Positions 23,931 to 32,254 of a stretch of 33,084 nt of DNA are shown here, in pieces. The notes beneath the pieces are model-generated. The model saw only the letters and a list, made by a program, of their open reading frames with translations. It had not been told where the DNA came from and ran no database searches. Both the position numbers and the translations under genes were made by a program. Where the stretch lies: positions 33,235 to 66,318 of the forward strand of contig QHYJ01000102.1 of the NCBI GenBank assembly GCA_003223255.1. Reading direction: 5' to 3'. Source of the DNA: Acidobacteriota bacterium (GTDB taxonomy: Bacteria; Acidobacteriota; Terriglobia; Acidiferrales; UBA7541). Positions within the stretch are counted from its first letter, which is position 1. Each line of letters starts with the position of its first letter.

Positions 23931-24641
23931 TCAGAACGTGCGGAAAATCCGCCGCCAACGCACTTCGCCGGGATGCAGGATGGCGTTTGCATAGGCGAAG
24001 AAGCGCTCGCGAAACTGGCCCGGCTCCCAGGCTTCGGGCGAAACGTCGAGGGACATGTAGATCATCACCGGCGTGCCGATGATGTCGTCGCGCGGGACAC
24101 AGCCCCAGAAGCGGCTGTCGTAAGAGTTGGCGCGATTGTCACCCATGACGAAATAACAGTCGGCCGGCACTTTGTAAGGCATACGCAATTCGTAAGGCTC
24201 GGTGGGGCCAGTCGTGTATTTCTCGGCGAGGCGCTGGCCGTTAACCCACACGGAGCCCTCATGAATGTCAATGGTGTCGCCAGGAAGACCGATGACGCGC
24301 TTCACGTAATCCGGCGTGTCGGGAGCAAAGGGTGGTTTGAAGATAATGACTTGCTGGCGCTTGGGATTGCGCCACAGAGGAACGTGCCAGTTGGTGAAGG
24401 GAATGCCGGCGTCGTAGCCGATGCGGCTCATGATCAAGTGGTCGCCAATGAGCAGCGTCTTCTCCATCGAGCCGGAGGGAATGACCCGTGCCTGCCCGAT
24501 GGCGCCGTTGATGAGCAGGAAAACGAGTCCCACCCAGAACCACGCGATGATCTCGCGCTGGATTTTCGTGCCTACGGGCAAGTTGGCTTCTGGTTTTTTT
24601 GTCTTTTCGGTTTTTTCGGCTTTCGCGTTGTCAGCTTTCAC
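23931..24641 (-). CDS. lepB: Signal peptidase I
   Basis: Membrane serine protease that removes signal peptides from exported proteins. 236 aa from GTG 24641, whose first 11 bases overlap the purF stop; an upstream ATG at 24680 would overlap more. The N-terminal Lys/Glu/Ala-rich region (KADNAKAEKTEKTKKPEA) is followed by one membrane helix (about 32-48). The catalytic Ser58 lies in IPSGSMEKTL and the general base Lys114 in DYVKRVIGLPGD. The C-terminal MGDNRANSYDSRFWG is the conserved box. It is embedded between purF and purM, so its expression is probably tied to the purine operon transcript. Confidence 0.94.
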   Translation of the reverse strand: MKADNAKAEKTEKTKKPEANLPVGTKIQREIIAWFWVGLVFLLINGAIGQARVIPSGSMEKTLLIGDHLIMSRIGYDAGIPFTNWHVPLWRNPKRQQVIIFKPPFAPDTPDYVKRVIGLPGDTIDIHEGSVWVNGQRLAEKYTTGPTEPYELRMPYKVPADCYFVMGDNRANSYDSRFWGCVPRDDIIGTPVMIYMSLDVSPEAWEPGQFRERFFAYANAILHPGEVRWRRIFRTF

Positions 24642-26139
24642 GATGCACCACCACCGGCGGCTCTGCGGCCCCGCGTCCATTGTCTATTGTAACCGAAGGC
24701 GCCCCCGGTTTTCCGTTGGAAGCGGGTTCGCGTACCTCCAGCTGTACAAGGTCTGTCGGGTAAATCCCGGTATAACAAGAGGTACAGAAACGGCCTTCGG
24801 TATCGGCGACCGCTTGTTTGAGGGAAGGAAGCGAAAGGTAGCCGAGCGAATCCGCGCCGAGGAATTTGCAGATTTGTTCGGGCGAGTTCGAGGAAGCAAT
24901 CAACTCTTCGCGCGTGGGCGTGTCCACGCCGTAGTAGCAGGGGGAAATCGTGGGCGGGCAGCTGATGCGTACGTGGACTTCTTTGGCGCCGGCTTCGCGG
25001 ACCATGCGCACGATTTTGCGGCTGGTCGTGCCGCGAACGATGGAATCGTCCACCAGCACGACGCGCTGGCCTTCGATGAGGCTGCGCACGGGGTTAAGTT
25101 TGAGCTTGACGCCGAAATTGCGTATGGCTTGCGACGGCTCGATGAACGTGCGGCCGATGTAATGATTGCGAATCAGGCCCATGCGAAAAGGAATTTTGGA
25201 TTCGAGCGCGTAGCCAACCGCAGCGGGAACGCCGGAGTCGGGCACGGGAACGACGATGTCGGCTTCCACAGGATGCTCGTGCGCGAGCAGGCGGCCAAGC
25301 ATTTCGCGGCTCTGGTTGACGGAGCGGCCGAAGATAATGCTGTCCGGGCGCGAGAAATAGACGTGCTCGAAAATGCACTGCTGGTGTGGCTTGGCAGGCG
25401 CGAAATGGATGGACTCGATGCCGCACTTGGAGATGCGCACCATCTCGCCGGGCTCGATTTCGCGGACGTATTGCGCATTGATGAGATCAAATGCGCAGGT
25501 TTCCGAGGCCACCAGCCAGGGGGTGAAGCCGCCGGGCGTTGCGAGTCTGCCCAGGACGAGCGGGCGGAAGCCGCGGGGATCGCGCGCGGCGTAGAGTTCG
25601 TCGGTGGTGAGAACGAGAAGGGAATAGGCGCCTTCCACTTGGTTGAGCGCGTCGCCAAGAGCGCCGGAAAGGTTGCGGGCCTGCGAACGTGCGAGCAGGT
25701 GCACAATGACTTCGGTGTCGCTGTTGGTCTGAAAAATCGATCCGCGATGCTCAAGTTTGCGTCGCCACTCAGCGGCGTTGGTGAGATTGCCGTTGTGGCC
25801 GAGCGCGACTTTGCCCTTGTTGCAATCGATGACGATGGGCTGCGCGTTGAGAAGCGCTTTGTCGCCCGCGGTGGAATAACGCGTATGACCGATCGCTGAG
25901 CTGCCGGGAAGCTTCGCAAGAACGCTGGGTTGAAAGATTTCTTCCACCTCGCCCATGGCGCGGTGGAGCTGGAGCTCGGTGCCGTCGCTTGAAACGATGC
26001 CGGCGGATTCCTGGCCGCGATGTTGCAGCGCGTAGAGGCCGAGATAGGCGAGGTTCGCGGCTTCGGGATGGCCAAAGACGCCAAAGACCCCACAGTGGTC
26101 GTGGAAATGATCGTCGCTCAAATCCGTCAAATTGATCAT
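24631..26139 (-). CDS. purF: Amidophosphoribosyltransferase
   Basis: First committed enzyme of purine synthesis: makes phosphoribosylamine from PRPP and Gln. 502 aa. The glutaminase half begins at Cys16 (HDHCGVFGV), the Ntn nucleophile after propeptide removal. The PRTase half has the PRPP loop VVLVDDSIVRGTTS. Cysteines in VRISCPPTISPCYYG and GRFCTSCYTGIYP fit the [4Fe-4S] cluster of the B. subtilis-type enzyme, which has a propeptide and is oxygen sensitive. It lies 192 bp after purL and overlaps lepB by 11 bases. Confidence 0.96.
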   Translation of the reverse strand: MINLTDLSDDHFHDHCGVFGVFGHPEAANLAYLGLYALQHRGQESAGIVSSDGTELQLHRAMGEVEEIFQPSVLAKLPGSSAIGHTRYSTAGDKALLNAQPIVIDCNKGKVALGHNGNLTNAAEWRRKLEHRGSIFQTNSDTEVIVHLLARSQARNLSGALGDALNQVEGAYSLLVLTTDELYAARDPRGFRPLVLGRLATPGGFTPWLVASETCAFDLINAQYVREIEPGEMVRISKCGIESIHFAPAKPHQQCIFEHVYFSRPDSIIFGRSVNQSREMLGRLLAHEHPVEADIVVPVPDSGVPAAVGYALESKIPFRMGLIRNHYIGRTFIEPSQAIRNFGVKLKLNPVRSLIEGQRVVLVDDSIVRGTTSRKIVRMVREAGAKEVHVRISCPPTISPCYYGVDTPTREELIASSNSPEQICKFLGADSLGYLSLPSLKQAVADTEGRFCTSCYTGIYPTDLVQLEVREPASNGKPGAPSVTIDNGRGAAEPPVVVHRES

Positions 26140-26331
26140 GCTTTTGCCAGCTTAAATCTCTCTCTTACACCAGGTAGCCACAACCAAACGAGACAATCCA
26201 TACCGCACGGGGCACGACATGGCGCGAAATCGCCGGATCGTGAAATCGCCCTAGGAGCACCTTCAATGCGACAAGCCCCGCGAGTCCTGGAAGGGCCACT
26301 CACAGCCAGCGCCCGGCGTTTTCAAGAGCGG

Positions 26332-28770
26332 TCATCGTGATGTTACTGCCCGCTCGAGCGAGTTGGCCCAGGCGTCACGAAGCGACGACACGGGGAACTC
26401 GATTACCGCGCGCCCCTTAAGTTCGATGCAGAAAGCATCCCCGCGAGTGACCTTACCGATTTCACGCGCCGCCACGCCGTATTGTCGCGCAATTGCGAGA
26501 ACGGCGGCAAGGCTTTCCCTCGAAACGCTAACGATGGCGCGGGCGCCGCGCTCGCCGAAGAGAGAGAATTCGAGGGGGGAGTTGTCATCGAGGTGAACGG
26601 CTGCGCTGAGGGAAGAAAAAGCAGGTCCCTCGCCCCGCGAGGAACGCGGGGATTCGGGATGACAGTCGTTCGGTGGGTTGCCCAAGGAGGCGAAGCAGGA
26701 TTCGGCGAGGGCGACGGCCAGGCCGCCGTCGGAAATGTCATGGGCGGACTCGACGACGCTCTCAGCGGCGAGGGCGACGAGGCAGTCGATGAGGCGCTTT
26801 TCGTCGGCGAGGTCGATCGAGGGCGGTTCGCCGGCAACAATGGCGGCGATGGTCTTGCTGTATTCCGAGGAGGAGAATTCCCGGGCGGAATCAGAAGTGG
26901 CGCGTGGCGCGTGGCGCGTGGCGAGAGAGGCAAAAGAAGAGCCATCGAGCAAGACGATAAGGTCGCCGGAGTTGCGGAAGGCGATTTTCAGGACGCGGGA
27001 GACATCGTCAAGGATGCCGAGCATGCCGATCACGGGCGTCGGGTAGATGGATTTGCCGAGGGTTTCGTTGTAGAAGCTGACGTTGCCGCCGGTGATGGGC
27101 GTGCCAAGGGCGGTGCAGGCGTCGGCGATGCCGTCGATCGCTTCGCTGAACTGCCACATCACTTCAGGCTTCTCCGGGCTGCCGAAGTTGAGGCAGTTCG
27201 TGGCGGCAATGGGGCGCGCGCCGCTTGCGGCTACGTTGCGCGCGGCTTCCGCGACGGCGTGCATCGCGCCGACGCGTGGATTGAGCTGGCACCAGCGGCC
27301 ATTGCCGTCGGTCGAGAGCGCGAGAGCGCGCTTGACCTCATTGGTTTTGGGATCCTTGATGCGCACGACCGCAGCATCGCTGGCGCCTGGGCCGGCGAGC
27401 GTGTTGGTGCGCACGGAAGTGTCGTACTGCTCGGTGATCCAGCGCTTGGAGGCAATCGCGGGAGAAGCGAGCAGCTTCAGAAAATTCTGTGTGAGGTTCG
27501 TGCCTTCAGGCGCGAACCGGAACCAATCCCTTTCGGACTCGACGCGCGGCGCAGGTGCGGCGATGGGACGGTTGTAAACCGGCCCTTCTTCCGCGAGCGG
27601 ATGCGCGGGAATTTCCGCAGCCACGCTGCCGTGATTCTTGATGCGCGCCAGGCCGCCTTCCGTGACGCGGCCGACCACCACGGCGTCAAGGCCCCATTTT
27701 TTGAAGACGCCGAGCACTTCCTGTTCGCGGCCCTTTTCCGCGACCAGCAGCATGCGCTCCTGCGATTCGCTGAGCATGATTTCGTAGGGGGTCATGCCGG
27801 TTTCGCGCTGTGGAACTTTCTCGAGATCGATTTCGATGCCCGTGCCGCCGCGCGAGGCCATTTCCACGGTCGAGCAGGTAAGCCCCGCCGCGCCCATGTC
27901 TTGAATCGCTACTACCGCGCCGGTCTGCATGGCTTCAAGGCAGGCTTCAAGCAGCAGCTTTTCCATGAACGGGTCGCCCACTTGCACGTTGGGACGCTTT
28001 TGCCGGGATTGTTCGGTGAACTGGGCGGAGGCCAGCAGCGACGCGCCGTGTATGCCGTCGCGGCCGGTTTTCGCGCCGACGTAAATGACCGGATTGCCCG
28101 CACCTTTCGCTTTGGCGAAAAACAAGTCTTCTTTGCGCGCGATACCTAAAGCCAGCGCGTTGACCAGAGGATTTTGCGAGTAGCACGGCTCGAAAGCGAC
28201 ATCGCCGCCGACGGTCGGCACACCGAAACAATTGCCGTAGCCGCCAATGCCGCGAATGACCCCGTCGAGAATCCGGCGGTTGGCAGCGAGTGTGGCCGAG
28301 TCAAGTGGTTGGTTGCCAAGCCGGGGCGCAGCATGCTGGGCCCCTACCGAAGAGATCGGGCCGAAGCGCAGGGAATCGAGGACGGCGATGGGGCGCGCGC
28401 CCATGGTGAAAATGTCGCGCAAGATGCCGCCGACGCCGGTGGTCGCGCCCTGAAACGGCTCGACATAGCTGGGATGATTGTGCGATTCGATTTTGAACGC
28501 GGCGACGAGGCCGTCGCCGATGTCCACAACGCCCGCGTTTTCGCCCGGGCCTTGCACCACCTGCTTGCCGCGCGTGGGCAAACGCTTCAGGTGCACTTTG
28601 CTGGATTTGTAGGAGCAGTGCTCGCTCCACATCACGGAGAAGATGCCAAGTTCGGTGATGTTTGGTTCGCGGCCAAGGATTTGCTTGACGCGCCGGTATT
28701 CTTCTGGTGTTAGGCCATGCTCGGCCGCGATTTCAGGTGTGACGCGGATTTCCGTGGGTGCCGTCGCCAT
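26332..28770 (-). CDS. purL: Phosphoribosylformylglycinamidine synthase subunit PurL (with three repeat-derived insertions)
   Basis: ATP-dependent amidation of FGAR to FGAM, working with PurQ (glutaminase) and PurS. 812 aa, longer than the small-type PurL (about 740). Signatures: [57 protein letters not shown] and [15 protein letters not shown]. Three extra stretches are visible: about 140-160 ([14 protein letters not shown]), encoded by a REP-like hairpin; about 616-625 (TRHAPRAT), from a 7-bp tandem repeat; and about 702-718 ([16 protein letters not shown]), from another repeat. All keep the frame and lie outside the core motifs. The ATG is six bases after the purQ stop, so translation is likely coupled. 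No purS gene is visible nearby. Confidence 0.96.
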   Translation of the reverse strand: MATAPTEIRVTPEIAAEHGLTPEEYRRVKQILGREPNITELGIFSVMWSEHCSYKSSKVHLKRLPTRGKQVVQGPGENAGVVDIGDGLVAAFKIESHNHPSYVEPFQGATTGVGGILRDIFTMGARPIAVLDSLRFGPISSVGAQHAAPRLGNQPLDSATLAANRRILDGVIRGIGGYGNCFGVPTVGGDVAFEPCYSQNPLVNALALGIARKEDLFFAKAKGAGNPVIYVGAKTGRDGIHGASLLASAQFTEQSRQKRPNVQVGDPFMEKLLLEACLEAMQTGAVVAIQDMGAAGLTCSTVEMASRGGTGIEIDLEKVPQRETGMTPYEIMLSESQERMLLVAEKGREQEVLGVFKKWGLDAVVVGRVTEGGLARIKNHGSVAAEIPAHPLAEEGPVYNRPIAAPAPRVESERDWFRFAPEGTNLTQNFLKLLASPAIASKRWITEQYDTSVRTNTLAGPGASDAAVVRIKDPKTNEVKRALALSTDGNGRWCQLNPRVGAMHAVAEAARNVAASGARPIAATNCLNFGSPEKPEVMWQFSEAIDGIADACTALGTPITGGNVSFYNETLGKSIYPTPVIGMLGILDDVSRVLKIAFRNSGDLIVLLDGSSFASLATRHAPRATSDSAREFSSSEYSKTIAAIVAGEPPSIDLADEKRLIDCLVALAAESVVESAHDISDGGLAVALAESCFASLGNPPNDCHPESPRSSRGEGPAFSSLSAAVHLDDNSPLEFSLFGERGARAIVSVSRESLAAVLAIARQYGVAAREIGKVTRGDAFCIELKGRAVIEFPVSSLRDAWANSLERAVTSR
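26619..26664 (-). repeat. Repeat element with GC hairpin inside purL
   Basis: On the minus strand it reads TGTCATCCCGAATCC, then a 7-bp-stem hairpin (CCCCGCG-ttcct-CGCGGGG), then GAGGGACCTGCTT. Its relative is at 19220-19285. It encodes the PurL segment [16 protein letters not shown]. Confidence 0.65.
26897..26923. repeat. 7-bp tandem repeat inside purL
   Basis: GTGGCGC is present three times in full plus six of seven bases of a fourth copy. The unit is not divisible by three, so copy-number change would shift the purL frame. It encodes TRHAPRAT on the minus strand. Confidence 0.8.
28323..28347 (-). repeat. REP-like palindrome (type 1) inside purL
   Basis: On the minus strand GTAGGGGCCCAGCATGCTGC followed by GCCCC, close to the copies in prmC and at 9056-9081 (one arm has a mismatch). 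It encodes GAQHAAP, near-identical to GAQHGAP in the prmC insertion. Confidence 0.72.
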
Positions 28771-28776
28771 TTTGTT

Positions 28777-29487
28777 TTATGCGGTGGCCTTTGCTGCGCC
28801 GACCAGGGCTTCGACCATCGAACGGAAAATCACCAGGCCGTCGGCGGAGCCGAGCGCCAATTCTGCGGCGCGCTCGGGATGCGGCATAAGTCCAGCGACG
28901 TTGCGCTCGCAGTTCGAGATGCCCGCGATGTTATGAATCGCGCCATTGGGATTGCCGGCATCATCGTTCAAGCCGTCGGGCGTGGTGTAGCGGAAAATCA
29001 CTTGGCGATTCTTTTCGAGTTGGGCGAGCGTGGCGTCGTCCGCGGTCCAGTTGCCCTCGGAGTGTGCGATGGGAATTTTCAGAATTTGGTCCTTCGAGGC
29101 GGCATTCGTGAAGGCTGTGTCGGTTTGCTCCACGCGAATGTAAACGTGGCGGCAGATAAAGCGCAGGCCGCTATTGCGCATCATCGCGCCGGGGAGCAGT
29201 CCCGCTTCGCACAGAATCTGGAAGCCATTGCAGATGCCCAGAACCAAGCCGCCGCTGTTCGCGAACTTTTCCACGGACTTCATCACCGGAGAAAAGCGGG
29301 CGATGGCGCCAGTGCGCAGATAGTCGCCGTAGGAAAATCCGCCGGGCAGAATGATGGCGTCGCAATTCGCAAGATCTTCCGATTGGTGCCAGATGAATTC
29401 GACGGGCTTCTTGAGGACGTTTCCGATGGCGTAAAAGGCGTCGTGGTCGCAATTGGACCCGGGAAAAACAACGACTCCAAATTTCAT
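28777..29487 (-). CDS. purQ: Phosphoribosylformylglycinamidine synthase glutaminase subunit PurQ
   Basis: Class I glutamine amidotransferase that supplies ammonia to PurL. 236 aa. The nucleophile is Cys86 in [12 protein letters not shown], and the His/Glu pair is in MPHPERAAE near the C-terminus. The N-terminus ([17 protein letters not shown]) is the family's standard start. It is the first gene of the purine operon purQ-purL-purF-lepB-purM. Its stop is six bases from the purL start, consistent with a 1:1 complex. Confidence 0.96.
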   Translation of the reverse strand: MKFGVVVFPGSNCDHDAFYAIGNVLKKPVEFIWHQSEDLANCDAIILPGGFSYGDYLRTGAIARFSPVMKSVEKFANSGGLVLGICNGFQILCEAGLLPGAMMRNSGLRFICRHVYIRVEQTDTAFTNAASKDQILKIPIAHSEGNWTADDATLAQLEKNRQVIFRYTTPDGLNDDAGNPNGAIHNIAGISNCERNVAGLMPHPERAAELALGSADGLVIFRSMVEALVGAAKATA

Positions 29488-29585
29488 GCCGTGGCAGCCC
29501 CCTGCTACTTTGCGGGAACTGTTATTTTAGCACAGCCACCCCTTCGCCGAATGGCCAAAGAAATGGAGTTCGCCGAGCCTGTGGA

Positions 29586-30992
29586 TTACTTGCGCGGCCT
29601 GGTCTTGCGCCGGGGTTTTCTTTCGCTGCGGCGCGAGGATTTCTGGGGATGTTGCGCGGCGGCAAGTTCCCTGCGCTTCTTCGCCGCCCAGCCGGGCTTG
29701 TTGACCTGGCGGCCGCGGCCGATTCCCAGGCTGTCGGCAGGGACGTATTCCGTGATCGTCGAACCGGCGGCGACGTAGGCATGGTCGCCAATGCGCACTG
29801 GCGCCACCAGAACCGAGTCGCTGCCGATGAAGACGCCCTTACCAATCGTGGTCGGATGTTTCTGGAAGCCGTCGTAATTGCAGGTGATGGTGCCGGCGCC
29901 GACGTTGGTCTTTGCGCCGATTTTGGCGTCGCCTACATAAGTTAGATGCGGCACTTTCGCACCTTCCCCGATGATCGTATTTTTCGTCTCCACAAAGTTG
30001 CCGATGCGCCCGCCCCGCTTCACCTGCGTTCCGGTGCGCAAGCGCGCGAAAGGACCGATGGTCACCCCATCTTCAAGGCGGCTCTCCATCACCCAAGATC
30101 CCGTCTTCACGCTGCAGCGCGCGCCGAGTTTGGTTTTGCCGAGCAATTGCACGCCGGCCTCGATCACCGTGTCTTCGCCGGCGGTCACGTCCGGGTCAAT
30201 GAGCACGGTTTCCGGCAGTTGCATCGTCACGCCCGCGTCCATCAGCGCGTTGCGCTTCCATTCGCGCAAGATGCGGTCGACTTCGGCGAGGTCGGCGCGC
30301 GTGTTGCAGCCTAGCACTTCGCGCGAATCGGCAGCGACCTGGGCAAGCACGGTCTCCCCCTTGCCGCTCATCACCGCAATGGCATCGGTCAAATACAGTT
30401 CGCGGTGCTTATTGTTGGGTTTGACTTGCGCGAGTGCGGGCCAAAGATTCTCCAAAGTAAAGCAATAAATCGCCGAATTGATTTCGTTGATTTCGCGCTG
30501 CTCGTCGGTAAGTTGCGACTCTTCGACAATTGCCGAAACGGCCGTCTCGGACTTGCGCACGATGCGCCCGTAACCCGACGGATCGGCGACCACCGCCGAA
30601 AGAATCGTCGCCGCGGCGTTGCCGTTGCGATGCGCGGCGATGAGCGCCTTCATCGTTTCCGTGCGAACCAGGGGAGCGTCCCCCGGGAGCACAAGGGCAA
30701 ATTTCGCGCGACCTAGAGGGCGCTTGGCGACGAGCACGGCGTGGCCCGTGCCATTTTGCGGCTGTTGCAGAACCGTTGTGGCCCCAAGCGGTTCGACCAC
30801 GGCGGCAACTTGCTCCGCTTGGTGCCCAACCACAACGACCGTCTCCCTGGCTTTCAGAGGCCCGCACGATCGGACGATATGCTCGACCAGCGTGCGCCCG
30901 CCGGCGCGATGCAAGACTTTCGCCAGGTTCGATTTCAGGCGCGTGCCTTTTCCTGCGGCGAGGACCATAACGGCTAGGTCATGGTTAGACAT
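29586..30992 (-). CDS. glmU: Bifunctional N-acetylglucosamine-1-phosphate uridyltransferase/glucosamine-1-phosphate acetyltransferase
   Basis: Makes UDP-GlcNAc for peptidoglycan and lipid A. 468 aa. The N-terminal pyrophosphorylase domain starts VLAAGKGTRLKSNLAKVLH, with QNGTGHAV and LPGDAPLV. The C-terminal acetyltransferase is a left-handed beta-helix of hexapeptide repeats (VLIDPDVTAGEDTVIEAG, IGNFVETKN, GVFIGSDSVLVAPVRIGD). A basic tail of about 30 residues (KSSRRSERKPRRKTRPRK) follows the usual end and could contact nucleic acid or lipid headgroups. It lies between lpxC and the purine operon, all on one strand. Confidence 0.96.
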   Translation of the reverse strand: MSNHDLAVMVLAAGKGTRLKSNLAKVLHRAGGRTLVEHIVRSCGPLKARETVVVVGHQAEQVAAVVEPLGATTVLQQPQNGTGHAVLVAKRPLGRAKFALVLPGDAPLVRTETMKALIAAHRNGNAAATILSAVVADPSGYGRIVRKSETAVSAIVEESQLTDEQREINEINSAIYCFTLENLWPALAQVKPNNKHRELYLTDAIAVMSGKGETVLAQVAADSREVLGCNTRADLAEVDRILREWKRNALMDAGVTMQLPETVLIDPDVTAGEDTVIEAGVQLLGKTKLGARCSVKTGSWVMESRLEDGVTIGPFARLRTGTQVKRGGRIGNFVETKNTIIGEGAKVPHLTYVGDAKIGAKTNVGAGTITCNYDGFQKHPTTIGKGVFIGSDSVLVAPVRIGDHAYVAAGSTITEYVPADSLGIGRGRQVNKPGWAAKKRRELAAAQHPQKSSRRSERKPRRKTRPRK

Positions 30993-31061
30993 GGTTAGCA
31001 GCCATTCTGCGGGAGGCGGAGACTTTTCGCAATGAGGGGATGGCCGGTACGCGGCCCATCG

Positions 31062-31982
31062 TCAATCGCCGGGGGCGGCTCGGGCTTCTGAGAGGACGCT
31101 CTGGTAGGTCTTTTCCCCGGCAGGGACCACCTCGCCCGAGGCCGTCGTAATGGTCCACAGGGAATGGTCGGCCAGCAGCCGGCTCACAAGTTGAGTGTGC
31201 AGGGAATGCCCTGCCTTGTGCGCCTCAACCCGCGCCAACAGCGGCAAACCTGCGAGAGCCAGGTCGCCAATCAGGTCCAGAGCCTTATGGCGGCCAAACT
31301 CGTCGGGGAAGCGCAAGGGACCGTTCATGATGCCACCCTGCGTCAGGACGATGGCGTTATCGAGGGAGCCGCCGCGGATGAGGCCCATGGCGCGCAAGGG
31401 CTCAATGTCCCGGTCGAAGCAGAAGGTACGCGCGCGAGCCAGAAGCCGGCGGAACGTGTCCGGCCCAACGATCATTTCCACTTCCTGCTGCCCGACGAGC
31501 GGATGCGGAAAATCAACGTAGCACCGGACGCGAAACTCGTCTGCCGGATAGATGCCGATGCGGCGGTCGCCTTCGCGGACTTCAAGAGGCTTCAGTACCT
31601 TCAGATAACGGCGCTTGCGGCGCAGTTTGCGCACTCCGGAGTGCTCCAGCATCTGCATGAAAGGTTCGGCAGAGCCGTCCAAGATGGGCACTTCGATAGA
31701 ATTAATGTCGATGTACACGTTGTCGATGCCGCAGGAATAAATAGCCGCGAGAAGATGCTCGGTGGTGGACAGAAGAACGCCCTGCTTCATCAGGCTGGTG
31801 GCGTAGCTGACGCGGGCGACATTGTGACCGTGGGCCTCGATCGGGAAATTGTCCAAATCCACGCGGCGGAAAACAATGCCGGTTTCGGCGGGAGCGGGAA
31901 TCAGGCGTACGCACCCGTACACGCCGGTGTGCAGGCCTACACCCGCCGCAAAGGATTCTCTAGCGATGGTTGTTTGGAACAT
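31062..31982 (-). CDS. lpxC: UDP-3-O-acyl-N-acetylglucosamine deacetylase
   Basis: Zinc-dependent committed step of lipid A synthesis. 306 aa, the usual size. The TTEHLLAA motif (E75 and H76) corresponds to the catalytic Glu78 and zinc-binding His79 of E. coli. GRHKALDLIGDLALAG supplies the other His and Asp ligands, and HKAGHSLH the catalytic His. Its presence shows the cell has an outer membrane with lipid A. It supplies the same envelope route as glmU downstream (69 bp) and is read divergently from the ctpA-like gene. Confidence 0.96.
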   Translation of the reverse strand: MFQTTIARESFAAGVGLHTGVYGCVRLIPAPAETGIVFRRVDLDNFPIEAHGHNVARVSYATSLMKQGVLLSTTEHLLAAIYSCGIDNVYIDINSIEVPILDGSAEPFMQMLEHSGVRKLRRKRRYLKVLKPLEVREGDRRIGIYPADEFRVRCYVDFPHPLVGQQEVEMIVGPDTFRRLLARARTFCFDRDIEPLRAMGLIRGGSLDNAIVLTQGGIMNGPLRFPDEFGRHKALDLIGDLALAGLPLLARVEAHKAGHSLHTQLVSRLLADHSLWTITTASGEVVPAGEKTYQSVLSEARAAPGD

Positions 31983-32254
31983 TCCCCGTGTACCTATACT
32001 AGCATTTTGCTGACCAAGCTGTGATAGCGTTGTGCTTTATTATCAACGGCTTACATATTGACTTCCCGCCTTGGAACCCGCTCGTGTGGTAATTACGCAA
32101 CAGTCGGCCTGATTCCGCGTGTCGGTAATCTCGGGCACCTCCTTCCGGCTCGATTTCCCGAGGCTTCCTTTTTGATTGTTGGCGTGTCCCAAGCTTTTAC
32201 GGTGCTATACTTAAGCTTCGTATTGGCGGGTAACTCCGTAGCTAAGGACCGGGC
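31983..32254. promoter_or_regulatory. Divergent promoter region of lpxC and the ctpA-like gene
   Basis: 272 bp between divergent genes. A TATACT (-10-like) at 32206-32211 would suit the plus-strand gene, but no well-spaced -35 was found. A CTCGGG (32130-32135) / CCCGAG (32157-32162) stem followed by a short T-rich run could be a weak terminator or attenuator ahead of ctpA. No binding site can be named. Confidence 0.35.

Noticed and set aside
24421-25899. 492-codon plus-strand frame opposite purF
   Set aside because: Antisense shadow of purF and lepB, with no recognisable family and no ribosome binding site.
26482-28149. 555-codon open frame on the plus strand opposite purL
   Set aside because: GC-rich codon usage of purL leaves the antisense frame open. 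The translation is low in hydrophobic order and has no domain; purL itself is unambiguous.
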